In this document: one piece after another, positions 45,569 through 53,100 of the stretch
Position numbering within the stretch: position 1 is the first letter of the stretch
Layout of the letters: each line of letters starts with the position of its first letter
Program-made: the position numbers and the translations under genes
The notes under the pieces: model-generated
What the model was told of the DNA's origin: nothing
Seen by the model: only the letters and a program-made list of their open reading frames with translations
Databases searched by the model: none
Source of the DNA: Candidatus Hydrogenedentota bacterium
Lineage (GTDB): Bacteria > Hydrogenedentota > Hydrogenedentia > Hydrogenedentales > JAJRTN01
Assembly: GCA_024278275.1 (NCBI GenBank)
Contig: JAJRTN010000017.1
Span: 1-64,000, forward strand
Length of the DNA: 64,000 nucleotides
Reading direction: 5' to 3'

Positions 45569-46993
45569 CTACCGCTTCTTCACCGGCCGGTAGAGGTGCG
45601 TGCCGTGGCCGAAGAGGACGCCGGCGGACTCCATGATGGTCTCGCCTAGGGTGGGGTGGGGATGGATGGTGAGGTCGAGATCCTCGGCGGTGGCGCCCAT
45701 CTCGATGGCGAGGACGCCCTCGGAGATGAGTTCGCCCGCGCCCCGGCCCACGATGCCCACGCCAAGTAAAAGGTTCGTTTCAGGGTCGGTGAGGATCTTG
45801 GTGAGGCCCTCGGATCCGCCCATGGTGGCGGCCCGGCCCGAGGCGGACCAGGGGAAACGGGTGACCGTCACGGCGCGGCCGGTCTTTTTCGCCTCCTCCT
45901 CGGTGAGGCCGCACCAGGCGATTTCGGGGTCGGTGAAGACCACGGCGGGAATGGCTTGCGGCTCGAAGGCGACGTTGCGGCCCGCGATGACTTCCGCGGC
46001 CACGCGGCCTTCGTGGGAGGCCTTGTGCGCCAGCATGGCGCCGCCCACGATGTCGCCAATAGCGAAGATGGCGGGGTCGGCGGTGCGGCGCTGTAGGTCC
46101 ACTTCGATGAAACCCCGCGAATCGACCTTGACCCCCGTGTTGTCCAGTCCCAACCCGGTGGAATTGGGCTTGCGCCCAACGCTCACCAGTACCTTGTCGA
46201 AGAGGCGCGAGGGCTTCTTCACGTGATCACCTTCGAGCTTCACCCGGATACCGTTCTTCTGCTTTTTCATCTCCACGACCCGGGTATTGAGAAGGATCTC
46301 CTCGAAGCGTTCCCCGAGGACCTTGCCCAGTGGCTTGACGAGATCGGCGTCGGCGCCGGGAAGCAGGCGGTCCATCATCTCGACCACCGTCACTTCCGAG
46401 CCCAGGGCAGCGTAGACCGAGCCCAGTTCCAGGCCGATGTAGCCTCCGCCCAGCACCATGAGCGACTTGGGAATGTCTTCCAATTCCAGGGCGTCGGTGG
46501 AGGTCATGATCCGGGGCGTGTCGATAAGGGGCCCCACCATGGCGGGCCGTGAACCCGCGGCGATGATGGTGTATTCCGTGGCGACCCGTGTCTGGACCCC
46601 GTCGGTGCTGCTCACAAGCAGGTTGTTGCTGTCCTGAAAGGTGGCCATGCCCTGCATGTAGTTGACCTTGCGCGCTTGGCAGAGCTGGCCGAGTCCGCCC
46701 GTGAGCTGGCGCACCACGTCGCTCGTCTTGGCGCGCAGGCGGTCGAAGTTGATCTTCGGCTCCGGGAAATCCACCCCCCACTCGGCGGCTTCCCGGGCCT
46801 CGGTCAGCACCTTGGCCACGTGCAGCAACGCTTTCGACGGGATGCAGCCCCGATAGAGACAGGTGCCTCCCGGGTTTTCCTCCACGTCAATCAGCGTGAC
46901 ATCGAGGCCCAGATCGGCGGCCATGAACGCCGCGGCGTAGCCCCCGGGCCCGCCACCCACCACGGTCACATATGTACTCTGTTTTTTACTCAT
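45569..46993 (-). CDS. lpdA: Dihydrolipoyl dehydrogenase (E3)
   Basis: 474 residues. FAD site VVGGGPGGYAAAFMAADLGL, redox-active disulfide GGTCLYRGCIPSKALLHVA, NAD site LGGGYIGLELGSVYAALGSE, FAD motif FAIGDIVGGAMLAHKASHEG, and the C-terminal catalytic His-Glu in HPHPTLGETIMES. It reoxidises dihydrolipoamide in 2-oxoacid dehydrogenase or glycine-cleavage complexes. No E1/E2 or glycine-cleavage gene is adjacent, so its partner complex lies elsewhere. GAGGA precedes the ATG. Confidence 0.97.
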   Translation of the reverse strand: MSKKQSTYVTVVGGGPGGYAAAFMAADLGLDVTLIDVEENPGGTCLYRGCIPSKALLHVAKVLTEAREAAEWGVDFPEPKINFDRLRAKTSDVVRQLTGGLGQLCQARKVNYMQGMATFQDSNNLLVSSTDGVQTRVATEYTIIAAGSRPAMVGPLIDTPRIMTSTDALELEDIPKSLMVLGGGYIGLELGSVYAALGSEVTVVEMMDRLLPGADADLVKPLGKVLGERFEEILLNTRVVEMKKQKNGIRVKLEGDHVKKPSRLFDKVLVSVGRKPNSTGLGLDNTGVKVDSRGFIEVDLQRRTADPAIFAIGDIVGGAMLAHKASHEGRVAAEVIAGRNVAFEPQAIPAVVFTDPEIAWCGLTEEEAKKTGRAVTVTRFPWSASGRAATMGGSEGLTKILTDPETNLLLGVGIVGRGAGELISEGVLAIEMGATAEDLDLTIHPHPTLGETIMESAGVLFGHGTHLYRPVKKR

Positions 46994-47225
46994 TGGAATA
47001 ATCCTCGTTGGACCAGACGGTCATGCGGCAATGGTTTTTCGTAATCTTCGTGGATGCCCCGAAAAAGGGCTGGCAAGATTAGAGAACAATTCGTGGGGGT
47101 CATGCAAGCCTTGCAAGAATGAAAGCCTTCCATTTCGCAAGTGTCCTTCCATGGATGGGGTGTTTGGGCGTGTTCCAAGCGACTGGAACGTGTTTTACGT
47201 TTATTGGCGGTAACTCCTCCGCCCC

Positions 47226-47350
47226 TTCCCGTCATTCCCGCGCTCGCGCGTTCATGGAATCCACGCGCCGGTGCGTGGTACGATTTCAGGCTGACCGGCG
47301 GGATGCGATACGTCCCGCCCAAGTAGGTACCACGCGCGTTTTTCGCGCGT
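47226..47350. repeat. Repeat remnant and three hairpins upstream of the glycan operon
   Basis: A CCCGTCATTCCCGCGCTCGC word (REP-type) at 47226 is followed by hairpins CCACGC/GCGTGG (47260-47277), GGCGGGA/TCCCGCC (47297-47319) and ACGCGCG-TTTTT-CGCGCGT (47332-47350). They fill the 379-bp gap between lpdA and the gene at 47373. The last hairpin lies just before the ribosome site and could affect expression. Confidence 0.6.
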
Positions 47351-47372
47351 CCAGGAAGGGAGAGAAGAATTC

Positions 47373-48179
47373 GTGGGGAAGGTTCCGGGCAGGTATCTTG
47401 AGCGTCCCATCTGGGCGACCATGGAGCGTGACGACAGCGAAGCCATGCGTTACCGCGTTGCCTGCGCGGAGCGGGGACGTCCGCTGTCGGAAAACGACGG
47501 CCGTATCGCGGCGCTGAAGGATGTGCATCGGGGTCGGACGGCGTGGCTGCTGGGCAACGGTCCCAGTGTGCGCGTGGCGGACCTGGAACGGCTTTCCGGG
47601 CGTGTAAGTTTCGGCTGTAACCGGCTTTACCTGGCCTACCCGGACATGCGCTTCCGGCCGACCTACCTCTGTTCCACGGACCTTCAGATGATTCGCGATT
47701 TCGGGAAAGAGATGCTGGAAGCCCATCCGGGCAAGGTACTCTTCGTCTCGGAAACGCCGCCGGACCTGGAGGGGGATTTCGTCTGGTTCCCCTGGGGCAG
47801 CCGCACGCCGCTGGAGTTTTCCGACAATGTGTATGATTTCGTCATGCCGGGGGGTGGCACGCTGATCACGGCCATCCAAATCGGCTTTTACATGGGTATT
47901 ACCCGGTTTTATATCTACGGCATGGATCACAACTTTGTTTACCGGACCAACGAAGCCACGGACGACCATTACGCGAAGGCGGAAGGCGACGGCAACCATT
48001 TCATCAAGAATTACCGTTCCGGCAAGGCCTGGGCGCCGCCGGTGCTGTGGCAGGTGGAAGGGGCCTTGCTCAGCGCGCACCTTTTCTTACAGTCCCACGG
48101 CGGCTGGCTCAGAAACGCAACGCGGGGGGGAAAACTCGAGGTGCTCGAACGGGTGGATTTTGATGATGTGGTGGGTTGA
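47373..48179 (+). CDS. MptE/DUF115-like protein, possible glycosyltransferase
   Basis: 268 residues from a GTG at 47373, with AAGGGAG about 10 bp upstream. The nucleotide-binding-like motif is RTAWLLGNGPSVRVADLERL near residue 55, followed by SFGCNRLYLAYPDMRFRPTY. The second half has GGTLITAIQIGFYMGITRFY, IYGMDHNFVY and an end motif LRNATRGGKLEVLERVDFDD. The same motifs recur in the C-terminal half of the protein at 56219. The family covers MptE-like and Maf (DUF115) proteins and resembles GT42-type transferases. First of five same-strand genes. Confidence 0.8.
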   Translation: MGKVPGRYLERPIWATMERDDSEAMRYRVACAERGRPLSENDGRIAALKDVHRGRTAWLLGNGPSVRVADLERLSGRVSFGCNRLYLAYPDMRFRPTYLCSTDLQMIRDFGKEMLEAHPGKVLFVSETPPDLEGDFVWFPWGSRTPLEFSDNVYDFVMPGGGTLITAIQIGFYMGITRFYIYGMDHNFVYRTNEATDDHYAKAEGDGNHFIKNYRSGKAWAPPVLWQVEGALLSAHLFLQSHGGWLRNATRGGKLEVLERVDFDDVVG

Positions 48180-48236
48180 ACGACCCGGTCGCCCCGTCGG
48201 GCCATTTCGCCCCGCCTCGCCATGGAGTAAAAGTTG

Positions 48237-50093
48237 ATGCAGTCCATTTCGGTCGTAATCCCCACACATAACCGGCTGCCCGTGTTACTGGAGGCGTTGC
48301 GCTGCCTCGCGGGGGGCAGCGAGATGCCCGACGAGGTTATTGTGGTCGATGACGGTTCGGAGGAGCCGGTACAGCCGGCGGTGGAGGCGGCCGATTTCGG
48401 CTTTCCCTCGCTCCGGGTCATCCGCTTTTCGCCGGGCCGGGGCGCTCCGGTGGCGCGCAACGAAGGGGCGCGTGCGAGTACGGGCGATATTGTTGTCTTC
48501 ATGGATGACGATCTGCTGCCGGATGTGAACATGGTGCGCTACCACCGGCGGATTCATGAAGCCCATCCCGCGCCGAATTACGGGGTCATGGCGCGCATCT
48601 ATTTCGATCCCGACCTGCCGCGCACGCCCCTCATGCACTACATCGAGGAATACGGCTATTTCACGGCGGTCAGCAAAGATCCTGACCGCACCCCCGTGCT
48701 GGACGGGTTGATCAGTGCCAATTTTTCCATGAAGCGGGCCTTCATGGAGGGGCGAAGCAAGCTCTTCGACGAGAACTTTCCTCACAACCGCAACGAGGAT
48801 ACGGAGTTCGGGGTGCGCATGGTGGCCGAGGGCTGGGACCTGCACTATCACATCGCGCCGAGCAGCCGCCATCATTCCCCCCTGGACCTGGATACCTTTT
48901 TCAGGCAGGTGCGCCAGGGCGGCTTCTCCAAGGCCTATTGGTCCCTCGCCGCGCCCGATGATACGGGCTTTTGCCTTTGCCTGGGAGAATGCGCGAAACG
49001 CAAGCTGCGGGAAGTCGAGATTACCGCGCTCATCGGGCAATACCGCGAGGCCTTCGGGGAAGCGCTTATCACCGGCGACATGGACCACTGTTCCCCGGTC
49101 GAGTTCGACAACTTCCGTTTCTTTGTCCGCAATGCCATGGCCTGGGTGCAGGATATTGGCCAGATGGATGGCTGGTGCGAGCGGGTTCCCGTCGTGCGGG
49201 ACATGCTGGATGACTTGGCGGAAGCCTTCGATGCGAAAGACACGGATGAACGGTTGACCCACCTCACGCGCGCCCATGACCGGGATCCCGCGTTCCTGCC
49301 CATGGCCGTGCTGCTGAGCGATGAACTGGGCGGGGCGGGTTACCTGGAGGAGGCCCGAAAGGCCCTGGTCCCGGTTGCCGGCAGCCTGTGGGTGAAGCTT
49401 CGCATGGCCGAACTTGCCGAAGCATTGGGCGACCTTGAGACCTGTTGGCGCAACGCACGCATGGTTTACGACGGCACCGCGGGCGGCAATGGCGTCCAGT
49501 GGGAACAACGCCGCCGGGCGTCGGAAATCCTCACGCGGCTGGAGGCCACGGACTGTTTCGACATTGCGTGGGCGAGAAGCGTTTGGACGGCGCTGGGCGC
49601 GCGCGATTTTACCTACAACCGCCAGTGGGTCTACACGCTTCACCGTGCGTTGAAACGCCGCGGCCTGTTGCCGGAGAACGAAACCGTGTCGGGCCTGTTG
49701 GAGCGAATGAGCGGCATTCACACCTGCAACAAGGTGTTGAAGGCTTTAAACGGGGCCGCGGAATACAAGGCGCCGCAACGGATAACGCCGTCGGTCACGC
49801 CGCCACCGCCGCTTCGTCCCGAACGGGCCGTGGACAAGGTGATTGGCAAACGCCTGGCGGGCGAGGTGACCTGGTTCACCCCGGAGAAGCGTTTCGGCTT
49901 TGTCCGCATGGACGGCACGGATCTTATTGCCTTTGTTCACTACCGGCACGTGAAAGTGCCCCGGTTTGCGTACTTTGAGCCCGGGCAACGGCTCACGTTC
50001 ACGGTTCACGAAACGACTATTGGACTGGAAGCGCGGGACATACGCCCCGAAGAAGGCCCTGAATCCAATGGCAATGCCGGACCCACCGCGTGA
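48237..50093 (+). CDS. GT2 glycosyltransferase with TPR-like middle and C-terminal cold-shock domain
   Basis: 618 residues. The ATG at 48237 is favoured over a TTG three bases before. GT-A fold of family 2: ISVVIPTHNRLPVLLEALRC, EVIVVDDGS, PVARNEGARAS, IVVFMDDDLLPD (D-D-D) and HNRNEDTEFGVRMVAEGW (E-D). A helical, TPR-like stretch covers ~330-480. Residues 538-604 form a cold-shock domain: AGEVTWFTPEKRFGFVRM (RNP1-like) and LIAFVHYRHVKVPRFAYFEP (RNP2-like). A nucleic-acid-binding domain on a glycosyltransferase is unusual; here it may have been adapted to bind something else. The next gene starts within 27 bp. Confidence 0.9.
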   Translation: MQSISVVIPTHNRLPVLLEALRCLAGGSEMPDEVIVVDDGSEEPVQPAVEAADFGFPSLRVIRFSPGRGAPVARNEGARASTGDIVVFMDDDLLPDVNMVRYHRRIHEAHPAPNYGVMARIYFDPDLPRTPLMHYIEEYGYFTAVSKDPDRTPVLDGLISANFSMKRAFMEGRSKLFDENFPHNRNEDTEFGVRMVAEGWDLHYHIAPSSRHHSPLDLDTFFRQVRQGGFSKAYWSLAAPDDTGFCLCLGECAKRKLREVEITALIGQYREAFGEALITGDMDHCSPVEFDNFRFFVRNAMAWVQDIGQMDGWCERVPVVRDMLDDLAEAFDAKDTDERLTHLTRAHDRDPAFLPMAVLLSDELGGAGYLEEARKALVPVAGSLWVKLRMAELAEALGDLETCWRNARMVYDGTAGGNGVQWEQRRRASEILTRLEATDCFDIAWARSVWTALGARDFTYNRQWVYTLHRALKRRGLLPENETVSGLLERMSGIHTCNKVLKALNGAAEYKAPQRITPSVTPPPPLRPERAVDKVIGKRLAGEVTWFTPEKRFGFVRMDGTDLIAFVHYRHVKVPRFAYFEPGQRLTFTVHETTIGLEARDIRPEEGPESNGNAGPTA

Positions 50094-50119
50094 AGGCGCG
50101 GGAAAACGGGGAGAGGCCG

Positions 50120-53100
50120 ATGATGAGTATTGCGAAAGGGCTGCGGAAGTTTGCCGTGGCCGTGATTATGTCCAACAAGATTACCCGGGGCATACAGCGC
50201 CGTATCGCGCTCGATGACGCCTGCCTGGAGAGCCTCTTCACCCACACTTTGTTCCCCCGTCGTCTCACGCAAAACGATTCGCTCTGGGACGTATTCGTCC
50301 GTACCGTGCGCGGTCCCCTCGTGTTCCTGAGACTTTTCCGCGCCCTTTGCGCCGACGACCGCGCGGCCGAACATGCGCTGGAAGACCGGCGTTTTCTCGC
50401 GCGCCTGCTGCGCCTGTTGCCTCGCAGGCTGCGGGAAGATGAAGCACTGTGGAAGGCCTTTACCGGGCTGTTAATGACGCCGGGGTTGTTTCTCAAGTTG
50501 TTCCGCCTCTTCTGTGCCGACGACCGCGCGGCGGGGCATGCCCTGGAGGACCGGCGTTTTCTCATCCGCGTGATGAGCCTGTTGCCCCGGCGGCTCAGGG
50601 AGGACGAATCTCTCTGGGACGCCTTCATGGGGATGGTGATGAAGTCCACCCTGTATACGCGGGTGCTTCGTGCGCTGTTGAAAGATGACCGCGCGCTGGA
50701 CTGCATCCTCGACGACCGGGAACTGGTGGAACGAATCGCGGGCAGCCAGCGTTTCGAGGAAATTGTTTTCGGGCTGGAGCCGAGAGCCTTCGGCCCGGCG
50801 GACCTGTCCTCCACCGGGAAAAACCTGGCCGCGAAGCTGGCGGAATCCCCCCACCTGCTTCCACGATTGGCGTGTTCTCCCCGTGCTGCCGAGGCCCTGC
50901 TCAACGAACCCGGCCTGCTCGCGCTGGCGCGTTTGCTGGAGACCGACCGGGCCGTGGATCTCATCTGCACCGAGGAGGACGTGCTGCGCCGGGTACTGGC
51001 GAATCCCGCGGCCCTGGAGGCGTTGACCGATGATCCGGCGTTGCTGTTGCCCTTCCTGAAGTCGAACCCTCTTTTCAACGCCATCCTGCAGCATCGTCCC
51101 TTGCTTCAGCGCATCGTCAACAGCGGAAAGGCGCGCGAGCGCATTGTGAGAACACCAAAACTGGTCGAAGCCCTGGTCGCCACCCCCGCTTTTACAAAGG
51201 CCCTGGTGAAAGTGCCGGAAGCACTGCACCGCGTACTGTCCAGCCCGGTCGCGCTGGATACCCTGGTGGGTGACGATGCGTTGCTGGAACGGGTGCTGAG
51301 CCGCCCGGACCTGCCGCCGAAGGTGCTGGCCCACGGGGCGTTGTCCGAGCGTTTGGCGGGCGATGATCGGCTCCTGGACCTGGTCGTCGCCCGGGAGGAT
51401 TTCCCCGCGCGCCTGGCCGAGCGGGCCGACGCGGCCCTGTGGCGGAGCCTGCTGTCGCCCGATTCCGTGATGGCGGCGTTGGCGGCCAACGCCGATTATG
51501 TCAAGCGTCTTGCGGCTCAACCGGCGGCCCATGCGACACTCACCGGCAACATTCCCTTTATGAAACGGGTTCTGGCGGAGGGCCAGGTTTTTGGCCTTTT
51601 GCTGAACGATGATGAACTGCTCGACCGGTTGGTGAAACACGAACGGACCCGGGATCGTATCACGGAGAACCGGGTCCTCTTGCGCCGGTTGGTCACGGGA
51701 ACAGCGGGCGTGCAGGAGGCCCTGTCTGAGCGGGCACACCTGCTTCGCCTGCTGGACACCAAGGCGGCCCGGGACGCGCTGGCCAACACGCCGGACCTGC
51801 TCCAGGGATTGCTGGGCGATTTGGCGGTCTTCGCGCGCCTGGCGGAAGATGATGACTTCGTGAAGCGCATCGCGAAGGATGATCGCGCGGTTCAAACCCT
51901 TTCGGGCAACGTGCCCTTCGTGCGCCGGCTCCTGGGCGAAGCGAAGGCTTTTGGTGTCGTACTCAATGATCCCGAGATCCTTGCCCCCATTCTCAGGCAC
52001 CCCAAGGCCGTGTCGGCGCTCCTCGCGGACCAGCCATTGTTGCGCGATCTGTTGCGGCGCGAACCGGTGAGTGCCGTTCTCCTCAGTGACGGGGAAAGAC
52101 TGCATCAACTGCTGGACACCCGGGAAGTTCGCGGTCTGCTGGCGAACACGCCCGACCTGCTCGAACGGATCTTGAACGATGACGGTGTTTTCGGGCGCAT
52201 CGCCGAGAACGGCAAACTGATGAAGCGCCTGGTCAAGGAATCCGCCGTGGTGGACACCTTGGCCGGAACACCCTCTTTTGTACGGGTCTTCCTCGAAGAG
52301 GACCGCGTTTTCGGCGCCCTCCTCAACAGCGAGACCATCCTCGGGCGCGTGGTTCGGCACGCCAAGGCGGGTGAGGTCATCCGGTCGGCCAAACCGCTCC
52401 TGAAGTCGATCACCGAGAGTGACGCGGGCGTGGCGGCCATCCTCGACAACACCGATCTGCTTACCCGCCTGACCGACAGTCCTCCTCTGCGGAAGCACCT
52501 GGCGCGACAGCCTGAATTGTTGGCCCGGTTGTTCCGTGACAGCGAGGTGTTCCCGGTGATCGCGGCGGATACGGCGTTTGTCAAGCGCCTCGCCAAGGAG
52601 GACACCGCCCTGGCGGTCCTGGCGGAAAACGTGCCCTTCCTGCAACGTCTGCTGCGGGAAGACCGGGCGTTCGGCGTGATGCTCAACGAGCCGGAGGTTC
52701 TTGGCCGCGTGGTGCGTCACGAACGTGCGCTCGAATGGATCGAGCAGGACCCCGCGCTGCTTTGCCGCATTGCCACGGGGGATGCCGGGCTGGCGGTTGT
52801 TCTTTCCAGCGTGCCCGCCATGACCCGGATTCTCGAAGCCCCTTCGCTCCGGGCCTGTCTCGCGGCGCAACCGGATTTGTTGATTGGACTGGTGAATGAG
52901 CAGGCCGTGTTCGCCACGTTGACCGGCCGGCCCGACTTCGTGAAACGGCTGGCTAAGGAAAAGGCTTCGCTGACCGCGCTGGCTGGAAACGTGCCTTTCC
53001 TGCGCCTTCTGCTGAACGAGGACAAGGCCTTTGGAACCCTGCTCAACGAACCGGAGATCCTCGGGCGGGTGTTGCGCCACGAAAAGACGCTGGCCTGCCT

